Source of the DNA: Reticulitermes lucifugus
Taxonomy: Eukaryota > Arthropoda > Insecta > Blattodea > Rhinotermitidae
Reading direction: 5' to 3'
NCBI GenBank assembly: GCA_026260175.1
Contig: JAKCWW010000041.1
Span: 124,815-188,814, forward strand
Length of the DNA stretch: 64,000 nt
The notes beneath the pieces were generated by a model. It did not search any database and was not told where the DNA came from. It was given only the letters and a program-made list of their open reading frames with translations. A program made the position numbers and the translations under genes. Below, in pieces: positions 24,819-37,347 of the stretch; the first letter of the stretch is position 1; each line of letters begins with the position of its first letter.

Positions 24819-24845
24819 CTGAAGATGATCTTGTAACATGGAAAC
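24819..24845 (+). other. Hammerhead-core-like motif (stem lost)
   Basis: CTGAAGA, 14-15 bases, then GGAAAC, followed by ATATCGGC and an A-rich stretch. Core phrases and spacing match the other copies, but the intervening bases no longer form a stem. It is probably a worn remnant of the same repeat. Confidence 0.3.
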
Positions 24846-27573
24846 ATATCGGCAAAAAATTAAATATTTCAATACAACTTGTTTTGTAAGATATTTGCTC
24901 CTTCCTACAGAGTAATAGTACTTAGAAACTGTGCATTCTGTAAGCTCAGGTGCTGCAGTAATTGGAGGAGAAAACGGTAGCATTATTCTACTCGTATTTT
25001 AACACTTCGAAGACTGAAAATCATCTGATTTATGTACAGAGCGTTAGTTCGCACATTACAGTTTAATGAGTCCGTTTCCATCAAAAGAGTAATTATTTAA
25101 TTGTTTTAAGAAAATAATGAGTATTTGTTATTAGAATCGTACGAAACACGTACATATATTGTGTGAGAAAAATTCATATATAATTTTTAAACGTTACGAG
25201 AAGTAGTACATGTAACTAAATTGAAATTTAAACAGTTAAATTAAAAAGAGTGTTTTGAGGATTTTAATTGTTGTTTTGTTGTGAAAAATTTTATCAAGGT
25301 TTAACTAAGATTAAACAAGTAATTGTTTTCAAATTCGTTGCCTAAAACAACGCCTTGTTTGTGATTGTTTAGATTGCCCGCCCATACTGGCGTCTAATAA
25401 TGCTAGGCCGGAAATTGTAGGGAACAAACCTTCCTCAGGCCGTAGGTAAGTATTTATATTGTTTCCCTCGTTTTGAGATTCCTTTCTTTAATTTGTTTTT
25501 GTAATTAGTAGTTAAATAAGGGTTAGTTTATGTTGGCGATACTAAAAATACGATTACTCGAAAGCATGTCCAGTCAATAACGTATAAATTTACGGGAAAA
25601 GCTTTTTCGACTACATAGTTTCGATATACGCCACTTTCCTAAGAGCATTCCCCATTAAAATCTAAGATATTTGGTCAACATCTCCTTACAAGTGTCTAAA
25701 ATGCTGTCAGATCTATATGATTTCATTCTTATAGCTTTCAGTTTCAACTTTATTTAGATGAAATTGTCAACTACAGAAATTTTAATATATGCCAGAGTTT
25801 TATGACGATACCGTATCTGAGCATTGTTGCGTCCATAATCTCTACAGTACTCCTAAAGATCGGATAAATTTACGAGTTACGTAACATTGACATCTTTCAG
25901 GTAAATATTGTTAGACAAAAGACTATTAACATAAAAAATGTATAGGCTACACTCCTCTCAAAGCACTTTGATTAAAAAAACTTGTACAGTCGCCCCTTCG
26001 TAGAAAACATATCGGTAATTTAAGCAGCAAAAATTAGTTTCTGTGGAGCATAGAGTAAAATTATGCAAAGCCAATTTATTCAAGAATCATTACACATTAT
26101 ATGAAGTTACTAGCCGTTCTATTTACAAGCGTCACAAACATTTGGAATGTAAACAAGAGAGTAGAAAGAAGAGTTCAGGTTTCTCGTGTTTTGTAAAAAT
26201 CTCACCTAAAATTTGAAGAGTATAAATAAAATGTAACACACCTGTAAGGCTAGGATCTAATAATAAAAAGTTACTGCCGTTTAGCCTGAAATGGCAAACT
26301 TTTTTAGGCAAGTTTTTATTTGCAAAATTCTGATATATATCAAATTCATCTGCTCCTCGCCCGATTTCTTCTAATGTAGAAATTTTTAAATTTTTCTTTA
26401 CTATGTTATAAATATAGCATGAATATTTTTCACGTGACTAAAACAAGTTAAACTGAGCACTTATTTTTGGGCGGACATTTCTTTATGTAAAGTATATCGA
26501 ATTAATGAAAAGCAGCAATATTTTAAATTGACCCTCTCCGACCATGCACTTCTCTAACACCATTTATACAGTGACCTTTGTGTAATTAATAGCTGACTCT
26601 ATGAACTACATCAGTATTTCCAACGTCGTCCTAAATTAAACTCTAAAATTACTTACACACTTTGATGCACTGCATGAAAGAGCCAACTAATTTTTCTTAC
26701 TTTTTATTAAATCAAATTCTGACATGACTTTTTCTGTTATTTGCCACTATGGATCGCCATAACATTTGCATAGTGACTGCCAAGTAAAAACAATTGAGTA
26801 GACAAATATTTCTGTGCGTGTGAATGACAAACAGACACAAAATAATAGGACAGCGGGATTGAGGAACGAAGAAAGACGCTGCATAGTCGGAAATTTTTAT
26901 GTGATAGGTTAATAAATGTCGAATTAATAGAGGCTGGAAGGCATTTCTACCTGTATAAGTCTGCCCTGCTCCCACATTTATCCAGTAGCGAGAATATTAA
27001 AATTTCGGGTTCTTTTATTCTGAGCAAGGTATAAAGAATTTCTAAAATTAATTAAAATTTTCAGACGATCATGCCTTATCAGGTAAGAAATAATGCCTTT
27101 ATAAGACAAATTCCAAAGTTCTTTGAATTCCTACATGCACGTGTTATGCATTTTATGCGTATCACTGCCCATTTATATTCCAAGCTACCTCTCATGCACG
27201 ATAAGGAATTTTACTACTGACAGCAACACGTGACGCGCAGTTTAATATAGGTCACAATGCCAGACTAACATTAGAGCGAAGGTAGATACTCACGTGTCTT
27301 CAGACTGACGTTTTAACATACTTGGCAAACAAATTACAGAAGTGTAGTGTCATGTGGTAAGTACTGGCAATGCGGTATTCAAGCTAAAGTTGATAGACGT
27401 TTTAAGGTTTCGAACATTCATTTGATTACTTGAATAAACTGGACTTAATTTTCATCAAATCTGTGAATTATTTTCCACCAAAACATAGACTGTGTTCAGT
27501 ACACACGACCTAGGTAAAAACACGTTATATAGAATGTTAAAGTTTTACCTTCAAAATTGGCACTAGGCACAGT

Positions 27574-27583
27574 GGGGGGGGGG
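27574..27583 (+). repeat. Poly-G tract
   Basis: Ten consecutive Gs in otherwise AT-rich DNA. The length is error-prone in most sequencing methods. Confidence 0.9.
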
Positions 27584-28487
27584 TCATAACATATGACAAG
27601 AATACAAGCCCTGTTAAGTTGTGGTGAAAGAGCACCTGATCAAAAGATTCTCATTTATTACGGAAGCTGAAATTTCACTGTCGCTTTCCGAGAGCCTGCA
27701 AACGGATCTTACATTGAGGATGCCGAATCCAATCCATTTCTTGATGAATGTTAATATCAATAATAATGCCTTCCATATCTAAAATCTTTGAGACATAATG
27801 ATGGCAAATTTGCGGGTTCCATAGAAGATTTTTTGTAAATTTCTTGGAAAAGGCACAAAAACGTAAGATTATTTGGATTCCTATCAGAAAAGTAAGTTTC
27901 GGTATTTCTGTCTCTTATTTTGTACGACTCATTTCATTAAATATTTATTTCAGTGAGTTATAAGATGCAGTTTTCTTCTAAGATACTTAAAACAAAAAAC
28001 AACTGAAGCTCATTTGCGAACAATGCTATAAAACATTAAATCTGATAAACATTTATGTATATTCTTACGAATCCAAAATAGCTTCCAATCAGTTCTTTTC
28101 TTTTGTTAAATGTAAGTATGCGTTTCCATTGTAAAACATTGTAAATATACTTGATATTTTAAAACAGATTTTAAATTTTTACCTTATTAGTAAATTTATT
28201 GCTAAATTTATGGGACGGTTTCCATAGACTTATTTTATTCCTTAAGAAATCTTAAAAGTAAAGCAAACGCAGAAGAAACTGTTTTATTTATGAGCATTGG
28301 AATTAAAAGCGGATTTGTGTATTAGAGGAAAACAATGCTTACATTTTCTTTTCTTTAATAAGTGTATTCGTTTAAGATTTTCATAGCAAGTAGTTATCGA
28401 ATATTGTCTTCTTTAACATAAATGTGTTTATTTAGACGCTTGCAGTTTTAGACAATACCTGAAATTCACACACTTTCCAACACTACC

Positions 28488-28513
28488 ATATATATATATA
28501 TATATATATATAT
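28488..28513. repeat. (TA)13 microsatellite
   Basis: Thirteen alternating AT dinucleotides without interruption. Confidence 0.95.
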
Positions 28514-29485
28514 TACTTTTTATACGTCTATGTTTTTGTGTTTGATGGAATATTAACAGTATTACTAAGCTGTGGTGGTCACGACATCACATTTTAAAAT
28601 ATTTTTTATACTACTGCACTCTCATTTTATTCCTTTCATCCTTTGTTATTTGTTATTAGTGAGCGGTAAAGATTCAAGGCTGAGTTACTGAAGATGCTGG
28701 AATAGCTAGTATACAAGGTAACAGAGTGGGAACAAAACTACTGTAGGAGGGTGAAAGGTAGTAGTAAATGACAAGAAATGTACTTAACGTAAGCCCAAAG
28801 ACAGGAAAGTTCAACGATTGGCTAGCTCTTAATCTATTTTAAATTAAAAAAGGTACAGGAATCCAAGCTGGCAGATGTAAGGAATGTGGGTGTTCAAAAC
28901 CGTAATGATGCATCGCAAACAGAAGGTCCAGTGATTAAAGTTTTGCCTTGCTATCTTCCACCGTAATAGAGATTCTTCGTGATTTTCTTCAAGCCTCCAG
29001 ACAATTACCAGGAGGTATAAACATTAAGCTACGACAGCTGCCTTCCATGCCTTTTCAACTTCTGTCACTGATCTTCAGTATTTTTCGACAGTATTTTAGG
29101 TTAATATGACTTAACGACAGTGTCTTAAACAAAACGTAATTAAATGAAAAGAATTAATTTTTTCATTTTCGCATATGTGTGCTGAAGTACCAGCACCGTT
29201 TCCGAGGTTTCTTGATTTAAATTTAATTAAAATACATGTTACTGTAATTTGAAAATAACTATAGAATAAATACAAACATTCGTCTTAAACTTAAATATGT
29301 TTAAACAGATTATATAATTTTTTTTCTTTCTCTTCTTAATTTTACTCTCTCTTTGTCACATAGTCTTCTTCTACAACAACACAAATTTATGCAATATTCT
29401 ATCTTATATTTTCAGATAGTACCTCGAAATACGAGATAATTTAATTCACCTAGGCGTAGATGGGAAGATAACATTTATTTTTCAA

Positions 29486-29580
29486 CGCCATGAGCCGGCA
29501 GCTTTACCCCAGTGAAAGAGATCCGATAACATTGTACAGGAGCTACGTGGGACTCGGTGCCGGTCTGGACGATTACAGAA
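29486..29580 (-). mobile_element. SINE-C middle fragment
   Basis: On the plus strand CCGGCAGCTTTACCCCAGTGAAAGAGATCCG, CATTGTACAGGAG and GTGCCGGTCTGGAC match the central part of SINE-C at 41217-41300 base for base over long stretches. Head and tail are missing or unrecognisable. A 61-codon minus-strand frame here comes from the repeat. Confidence 0.65.
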
Positions 29581-29895
29581 TATAGAGTAATTGAAATGCA
29601 GTAAGAGAAGTTACAATACGATTTGTAATAAGCATGGTGAGACTGGAGACGTAGTAACAATAGTCACCGTAGCAGGCTAGTAGTAAAACTAAAATAATGG
29701 TAACAAAGGATTTTCAGAGATATGTGTAATGAAGTTATGTGCAAGAGGGTAGGAATTCAGAAAGATAAAGTGCAGAAGCGCATATGAAATTTCTTTTTAC
29801 TCCGTTGTCTACTGCACCTTCGTAAACTGCTTGTAGCCTGTTAGAGCTTTGTCCCGTATCCTGTTAACGAGGCAGGAATATAGCAGAAAACAGCC

Positions 29896-29919
29896 TTTTA
29901 CGTAATTAGTTACGTAAAA
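29896..29919. repeat. Perfect 10-bp inverted repeat with 4-nt loop
   Basis: TTTTACGTAA, TTAG, TTACGTAAAA. The arms are exact. The structure is bracketed by AAAACAGC on both sides, the right copy overlapping the arm, so a small direct repeat encloses the hairpin. Confidence 0.9.
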
Positions 29920-30911
29920 CAGCTTCAAACAGGGCTATAAATCGCATTTATTATGCACCAGCATCACAACGTAATTATCAAAGTTTCGTTCGTATTCTTT
30001 GAAATGTTTTAATCTACTAGAGGACTAGTCCTCAAGAACGTAACTAAAATCATAAATAAAACAGGAAGATAAATGCGTCCATAATCTTACTTTAACGACA
30101 GCGACCTTGGTTGATACAGAAATGAACCGGCAGCTTTCGGGACGGGTGAGACAAGCTGTAGAATGAGAGATTACGTTTGAACTTTCTAACGATAAAAGGG
30201 TTGGTCCACTATAATTATCTGAGATTTAGCAATAATGTCCTGCGCTTGACTGACACAAAGCATGGCGACAGTTCTGCACAGAAAGCGATTTGTGTTTAAA
30301 GCGCAATGAGGACAGTAAGACATAAAATTAAAACTCACTTTTAAACAGCTTAGAATTAAACGATCGCTTAATTTACTTAGAGTCGTCATTCTGATCAAAA
30401 CCGAGATAAACCCGACATATTACTGAAATGTTTAGCAAGAAAAGAGGAAGAGAAAACAGTCGTGTTGTGTGCAGACCAATATATCGTCCCTCCATAAAAC
30501 CTAAAATTACAGCGTCAATATACATTATTGTGGGCACTGGCCTGCTGAAATTTAACGTTTCCACATTACGTATTTAAAAGTTCATTCTCGACGTGCCAAA
30601 CCATTTCTTGGTTAGATGTAAAACGATGGACAGTTGTCATTTCAGCCAGTAAAAGGCGTTTCATGAAGACATTGACTTAATAATGTAGGTGTTTATAACA
30701 CCAGCACCGCATTTTACCCTTCGTTATGTTGTCTTATGTACGCGGATATATTTGTGCAACACTTTATTCTTCTACACCAGTACTAATCGCAGATAACCTG
30801 AAAATAAATGATTCTACACTGTCTCTCACTTCCAGTTTCATATTTCCAAATTAAAATTTGGATATTCTTTGCGGTGCGCGGAAATGTTTCCTCTTCATCA
30901 TTCTACTTTTC

Positions 30912-31181
30912 TTAGGGTCCACGGTTTGAATTCCAGAGCAGATTCTCCAGTTTCGCCATGTATTCCTGAATTTCTCTGCTTTTATAATAAAGACAGGTTA
31001 TTGCAATTAGAGTGAACCCGCTTACGCACTTCTCAGGCCCAATCAACTGAACTATGTGTATCATTATCATATAAAAATTAGTGAAGTCGTAAGCATTCAG
31101 TAACCATACCGTTGTAGTAAACAATATGAAGGCCTGGTTTTGGAATTTGTTAAGCTTAGTAAAACGTGTATAACGAAACAA
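30912..31181 (-). other. Open frame of unknown status, possible membrane-receptor exon
   Basis: An 89-codon stop-to-stop frame on the minus strand that begins at TTG, not ATG, directly after a stop. It has two hydrophobic stretches (FILFTTTVWLL, then a longer MIMIHIVQLIG/FTLIAITCLYY region) followed by a charged helix (KSREIQEYMAKLENLLW). Hydrophobic segments followed by an EI..(Y/L)...L.. helix recall the N-terminal region of insect odorant and gustatory receptors. TTTTACTAAG could act as a splice acceptor at its 5' side, but no good donor or partner exon was found. Frames of this length are expected by chance here. Confidence 0.15.
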
Positions 31182-32640
31182 TTAAAATATTAAATCTTGT
31201 TCAAAACCTTCATGTGGAAGTTACAACGCCTGTACTACATCCAGAAAGTACTGATTAAAACTTGCCACAAAAGGTCCTTTCTGAACTCTTTCCAATTTGT
31301 GCCCATGTGCACAATTAGATGTTACGTAGTCTCAGACATTTCTACACATCCATCATGTACCACATGAAATTAAAACAACAGTAATATACAAAGGTGATGT
31401 ATTCAATCACAATTCTGAATGCTAAATTTTCTTTTATTTTAACCTTCTGTATTCTATAATTACAACAGTTTGACTGAAAATGCAGCAGTCTGCCTTTCCA
31501 TTGACGATTGTCTGTAAGCATAATTTTAAAGGCTATGTAATAATTGCTACAATATACATGTCATTTTTCAAATTTCACAAAAAAAGTTCAAAATTGGACT
31601 ACAGAAGCTTAAATTAAGAAATGTTTTGTGTTAACACTTGTATTACACGAGAATATTTTAGGCACACTTCACCATGGATAAAACTGAGAATTAATTTGAT
31701 CAGTAAGAAAAGAAATAATTTCGTTCAGTGGAGTTTCAAAACAAAGCAACCGTTTAAGTATCACATATCATTTTGTACCTTCAGTCTTACACAATGTTGT
31801 AAACTGAATTGCGCCCATGAACACCACAAACAATCATTGTGTTTGACACTTGCAGGACCTCTATCAGTAGCGAGTTTGTCGTCTAAAAATACGGATAATT
31901 TTAACTGTTACTTTAAAGCTAAAAATTGAGAATACGGCTGGCTACAGTGATAAATAAAGGAGACGGATTAATAACTCTTTAAAGATGAAAAGTAGACTAC
32001 ATTTTACATAACGATTCATTTCTTAACTCACAAAGAACATGGGTAGCTTCAACTAGAAAGGTCACCTAGGTTATGACATAAGACAGAAAGAGTCCCTGTT
32101 CTTTTTTGTAAAAATTACATAAAACTGATAAACGCAATGAGTGAACAAAATGCAGGAATGGTAACGTTGATACCTGGCCGTGTATATACTTACTTCTGGG
32201 CCTTAAGTTGTTAAACCAAGGAAAATGTAAAAAATTCCGATATGCCTATAGTAATATGCCCATAGAAACAAGAGACATCTCCAGGCATGAGGTATTATGG
32301 GAAGTTACAAACACGCATCTACCGACGTAAAATTTTTATATGGTAGAACATGAAGAACGTTCCTTCCTTTTTTTCTAGTGTCTTGTTAATAAACCAAACG
32401 ACCACACAAGCTACTATATTAATTTGAAAGTCATTCTAGAAGTTTATTTCGTAGAAGGTGACGTAAGGCATATAAATGGTTTATTTCATGTAAATGGATA
32501 GTTATCACTATAAGCCCTGAAATATAATAATCTAAGTACTTTGAATGATTGCATTTCAAAAATATTTGTTGTCTGTACTAACATTAAAACACTTCCATCC
32601 CTTGACTACTTCCCCTTGACACTGCTAAATTTCAGTACCA

Positions 32641-33265
32641 GAGAGCAGCAGGAGAATATTTCACTTTGTGCTTTTCTGGCTTATGAGAACTTTTAGTGTT
32701 GTAGGAGGACAGGCCTATCGAACTTGCGGGGGGAAATGTGCTTCCGTCTTCAGAGTCGAAGCAGGTGACGGGAGGGTAGCCAATGAAATTTACGGTAAGA
32801 GGGGAAGAAATAGTCCTGGATTTGAGCCAACAGAAACGGCAGACAGGAAATATGACCTGAATCCTCAATCTATTTTCTTCTGGCAGGAGTAAGGAAGCAG
32901 AATTTTCCTTATAAACGTGGGTATCCACCTACAAGGCTGCACGGTGTCACAACCCTAAAGATCACATTCTAACCATCACAGCCTTTAGAACGTCCAAATG
33001 TTTAGAGACTTTAGGAAATTAATCTTTCTTTTGTTTTTTTACTAGTTTAGACTATAATGGTCACATTACGCACCTCCAGATTTAATGCAAAAAAACCCTG
33101 AATTTGCCCACAAAGTGTACTTATGTATTCCATATCATTCTTCCAAGAAGCAACCATTATTTCCCCATAGAGCATACACCGGTTATTCTTCAAGTGTAAA
33201 CCCTCTTCTCTGTGAGGTACGAACCGGATCCTCTCATTTAATACAGATTAATTTTAGTATTCATA
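32641..33265. other. Locally GC-richer DNA, unassigned
   Basis: At 32641-32870 the base composition changes and both strands are open (98 codons minus, 74 plus). I could not align it with any SINE family in the window and recognise no protein domain. It may be an old, unrelated repeat. Confidence 0.3.
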
Positions 33266-33440
33266 GAGCGTGCCATGTATCAAGTGGTTAGTAGTTAACT
33301 TTCCATCGAGGAGGCTCGGTTTCGACACCGGGCCAAAACGTCTGAGATTTGTATTGGACAAAGTGTCACTGGGACAAGTTTCTCTCTGCTAACTTGGGAC
33401 TTCTTTGTCATAATTATTTCCAGTATCATACTCCACGCTC
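33266..33440 (+). mobile_element. SINE-D copy, diverged
   Basis: GAGCGTGCCATGTATCAAGTGGTTAG (A-box region), CTCGGTTTCGACACCGGGCC (B-box region) and ATTTGTATTGGACAAAGTGTCACTGGGACA match the better copy at 62549 in order. The 3' end is not clear. The orientation is the same as the other two D copies. Confidence 0.7.
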
Positions 33441-34127
33441 ATCTTCAACTTACAACAACTCTGAACATAAGGAAGAGCGGATAAAGCCAGGAAACCTTTA
33501 CAACGTGCCTAGAAATTTCTCAATGTGTGAGAAAATTTGTTCTCTCTGATATCGTGTGGAGCATTATACACCGAAGTACTTTCAAATTCATTCTTTATAT
33601 TTTAATTTTATTATAGCTAATTTTCCGCATGATAGTATCCAGCAGAAAAAAAGCCCTATTGTTGAAATTTTGGAGAAGCTGTTAATCACTTAACGCTGAA
33701 GATGGAGACCACAATTATTTCCGGAACATTGTTAATACAGTCTACCTCTGCAGACACATCGCCACAAAATAATGTGCATATTAGCAATAAACAAGTGTAA
33801 AAGTTTCTACTCTTCCTGATGATATAACGAAACGCATTTTAGTATTTTCTCCTTTTAAGTTATATATGAAATCACTAGTCCTATCACCATGAAGCAGAAG
33901 AATCCACTGTAAAGAAATAGGCTTCCATGTACTCAGTTTTTCTCTTTACAAACTGCTTCACAAATGGGGCAACGTAGCTAGGTTATTCTCCTAAGTATAT
34001 ACGTGTCCTGACGTAAAGGCAGTAAAATAATTACAGTAAACTACATTTATTTAAATATGTCCAATTCATATTACCTAATAAATCTTCTGATTATAAAGAG
34101 CGTACAAAAGCTGTCGTATGTCTCAAA
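33441..34127. other. AT-rich unique DNA
   Basis: No gene seen. One hammerhead-core-like motif lies at 33696 and is listed separately. Confidence 0.5.
33696..33727 (+). other. Hammerhead-core-like motif
   Basis: CTGAAGA, T, GGA...TCC stem (3 bp, loop GACCACAATTATT), then GGAAC. The GATGGAG and ACAATT words are shared with the copy at 37316, so these two look like sister copies. Confidence 0.35.
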
Positions 34128-34262
34128 TACAATGGATTCGGGTCTGTTTACCAGGGGTAAAACATCAGGAGCATGGCGCTGACCGCCCACGCCTTGTAGC
34201 GCCTGTAGTGAGTATGGGTAGAGCTATATCTCTACCTCACTTCTGTGACTTTTTGTCACGTA
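34128..34262 (+). mobile_element. SINE-C fragment
   Basis: ATGGATTCGGGTCTGTTTACCAGGGGTAAAAC, GGAGCATGGCGCTGACCGCCCACGCC, TAGCGCCTGTAGTGAG and AGCTATATCTCTACCTCACTTC run in SINE-C order: ACCGGGTCT, GGGGTAAAGCGGCAGGAGCGTGG, TCTAGTGCC, then the CTCCACTCCC region. The head and the final tail are missing. Confidence 0.65.
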
Positions 34263-35121
34263 ACGAGACAATCTTTGCCTTATGTCTCAAACGTCTCAAA
34301 TGTCTCTTAGAACGAAATGAACTAAATTAAAACAAGATATATACCCTGGAAAAAAGTTCAGTAGATTTGGCAGTGTTATTTACAGATGATGAACAGAGAT
34401 TCGGAAAGCACTGTTTGCTTTAAAACTCGCCTAAACAACTGACAATACGTAAGGAAGAAACGATTCATTGTGCGGAAAGAATACGGCTACACTTATTCAG
34501 AGCTTGTTCCACATATACATGTCGCAGATAATTTATTTTATTTTGTATATTTTATATGAAATGCTCTACATTAAAACCCTCACATTAAAATTGTGTTCGA
34601 ATGTGAATGAAATTAAATATTTTCCTCTTATTACCTAGATTGTTGAAAGTCTTATTAAGAGCCTATCTAGATTATTATCACCCAAGCAGCTCATAATGAT
34701 ATATGATGGAAAAACAGTCTATACTTTTCATACGCGAAGTTATTAAATTGACAAAGGAATCATCTGAGGGCCATAATAATATGAAGAAAACACAGACGTT
34801 TCAATCTGGTAAATGTACTCCTTATTACGTAGTCACGTCAGTACTGAACACAAGGAAGACCAGCAGTAGGCTGTAAATTTTATCTTTCAGTTGTAGTAGG
34901 ATTTGCTCTTATGGAAAGTGCTGACGTAGGTGACGTCACATCTCTCGCGCTATTGACTTGGTGTAGTGTCATATGCATGACGCTGTGTATGAATAGCATA
35001 GGGATGTTCCTCATGTTCAGTAGAGTAAGTAGTTGCTTACAGATGGATGGGCCAGCAGCAATTTCTGCTTTAAATTAAGATTACGTTATACGTAAATGAG
35101 AAAAAAGTGTTCTGTTGAAGT
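34263..35121. other. AT-rich unique DNA
   Basis: No gene or dispersed repeat recognised. The exception is a CRE-type palindrome at 34931, listed separately. Confidence 0.5.
34931..34938. promoter_or_regulatory. CRE-like palindrome TGACGTCA
   Basis: An exact TGACGTCA, preceded ten bases upstream by a half-match CTGACGTAGG. This is the CREB/ATF-type site. A single 8-bp match has little weight without a promoter beside it, and none is evident. Confidence 0.2.
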
Positions 35122-35500
35122 GCCCTTCGTGTCACAATAGGTCTTTCTGTTGAAGAAAGGAAAGATGCACTATGGATGAGGGGAAGGATGGACCTCGAGA
35201 CTTCCTCTGCTCTACCTGCAGTTCAGTTCCGCCTAGCCCCCTCTGGTGCTTGTCAAACAGCTGAAAACGTTTGTCTAAGACTCTTCACACTAACACATTC
35301 CTGTGAATAGGTTGGCTTGGCGAATAGAGGGGGTGGATGTGGCGATCCGAGAGACTTCTTTCGGTTGTCTCAGTACAGACTAGAGTCAAGTTTAGCAACA
35401 CGCATGTCTCTGCGTCCAGTTGTTTTAGAATTTGTTTTGCAATAACAGAGCTTTTGTAAAACCATTTGGGTATTAAAAATTCCACGAAGATGTAATTAAA
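35122..35500 (+). pseudogene. Probable remnant of a transposase-type helix-turn-helix region
   Basis: From about 35122 one reading frame gives LSVEERKDALWMRGR..., 55 codons after 35143 up to an in-frame TAG (35308-35310). The same frame then continues with VGLANRGGGCGDPRD... for 43 codons to TAA and on through SFCKTIWVLKI. The order fits the N-terminus of Tc1/mariner or DUF4817-like transposases: an (F/L)SVEERV-type first helix, a GSV.NR..GRPR linker, then a second HTH with SLR...L...(S)TIW..L. Key spacing is imperfect and two stops break it, so it is not functional. No catalytic DDE region or terminal inverted repeats were found. Confidence 0.4.
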
Positions 35501-37315
35501 TAGAAATCTTTAAAACGGATTAAGGGCCATCTAAAGGCATTGAATGTTAGACTTAAAAATATGTTTGGTCAGTCTCAGGTACAGAGGATATTCAAAACTT
35601 AAACGAGTCTAATTGCGCTGTTTGAGTTTCAGAATGCTGGGCGTGCGGCAATAGAGTTAAGTGCTTATTAGCGGGCTGTTAGCGGGCCAGATGCATAGCT
35701 GTGTGCTGCCACTTAGCGTCATGATCATAAAAAAAGGAACTAAGCACCATTAAAGTCGCTTTTAAATTCTTCAGTTTCACTTTCATTTGAATTCCCCTCG
35801 CAACTTCGATCAATCTGTGCTTCCTGTCTATTAATCCCTTATCTTCACATATTTCTACTTCTCCCTTTACGCAGTTATCAGAAAGGAATTAATGCACACT
35901 TCCATGTGTAAGTATATCGCTACACAGAATGCTATACAGATACTTTAGCTTATGATTTCTCCTTATTTCAATGCGAAATATTTTACTCCTTGTAAAAAGA
36001 AACAAACCCAATATTTGGATTGCGAAGTGTAATTTGTGGTTTCAAAATTTCCTCGCGCAAGCGCATGAGATTACGCATCAGGCATAAAGGAAACCAATGT
36101 TAGCACCAGTGCTACCACCTAGTGTAGAGCGCCCAAACTTGTTTCTTGCAAGTAAGAATGCAGCTACGTTAGACATTTGAGAGATAAATTCACATCATTT
36201 AATTTCCTTTATATTTCCCATTTTAGATTACAAAATTTGGTGGTTCTAATTGTCAGTGTGCTGCTCTCGGATGTGATTTCTGTAACTGTGGTAATTTTAC
36301 AAAGTAGCATGGAAATCCTGTAAATAAAAAAAACAAGCTCTTGTCTTAGGTTACTCTTTGTAGAGAGAAGACAATTCAAACGACACCATTATCGAGAGTC
36401 AACTCAAGTAAAGTGAAATAAGACACAAATTGCGTCTTGTAACTACAATACATTATAAATCAAAAAAATAATACAAAATGCGTCTTGTAATGTTACGAAC
36501 TAAAAGGTGGAAAATTTAGGAATCGAAGCCAATAAAACACGATGACCACTATATCTTAGTGTCAGCAATTACACACAGGTGTCCGTATCCTACGTACACT
36601 TCCTTTCATTCTATACCTGACGATTCCATTTTTTCTTTGGTCTATTCGAAATAATGACTAGTGGATTGACTTTAATTTGACACTTGGATTATGGTGCTTC
36701 ATATTTCTGTTTATTTCGAGAAGCGAAATACGTCGATGTTAAATTCGTATGATACTTATAAATTAAATTTATTCGGTCACATTGTTCTCTCTTTAGGGTC
36801 TACAGAAGGAGTTATCTATGCGAATTGTACTTGCTAGACGAAATAAAATAAGAAACAGGTATTAATTTCATTACGAGTATCCTAACGTAATCCATGGGCT
36901 TTGAATTGAAAAATGTTGTCCAAGTGTCAGTTAATAAAATCAGATACTGATTCATCAACACTAAAACATGAGAACTATTTTCACGCTATAAAAGTACGAG
37001 TAAAGACAATTATATTCAAAACTACGCAGAGAAATAGACCGCCTTTGAAATAATTTAGCTACTTGTATTCAGACAATTAAGTGCATTGGGCCGAGTTATT
37101 CGTTTTGTTTTCACCTTGCAGTATTGTACTTTGAAAAATTGTGTGCAGGTTTTCTAGATTTACCGTTCCTCAATTATTATAGGCCTGTATCTAAATTATC
37201 TATTCTCACCCTTTCTATGATTCTGTTTCTTCAGGTTCTTTGTAACCCACTTACTTAATAAACACCCTCCTCCACGAATCACCTCATCTTATACTTGAAT
37301 ATACTTTCTTTAACC

Positions 37316-37347
37316 CTGATAATGGAGGCAGACAATTCCTTCGAAAT
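37316..37347 (+). other. Hammerhead-core-like motif
   Basis: CTGATAA, T, a 5-bp stem GGAGG/CCTTC (one G-U) around CAGACAATT, then GAAAT. In translation the stretch reads NPDNGGRQFLRNICINL. I recall similar NPEDGG.xFLRNVG phrases in many predicted insect proteins derived from repeats, but could not check this. The paired stem survives while the CTGANGA core has one change. Confidence 0.35.

Larger units (their letters stand above)
22989..29485. other. Mostly AT-rich unique DNA
   Basis: Apart from the candidate core promoter near 23742, a hammerhead-like motif at 24819, a G10 run at 27574 and a (TA)n tract at 28488, nothing is recognised. A 145-codon frame on the minus strand (24380-23943) starts at TTG, shows no domain, and is about as long as expected by chance. 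Confidence 0.5.
29581..32640. other. AT-rich unique DNA
   Basis: No proven gene. The stretch contains a perfect inverted repeat at 29896 and an open frame at 30912-31181 (minus) with membrane-protein character, listed separately. Confidence 0.5.
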
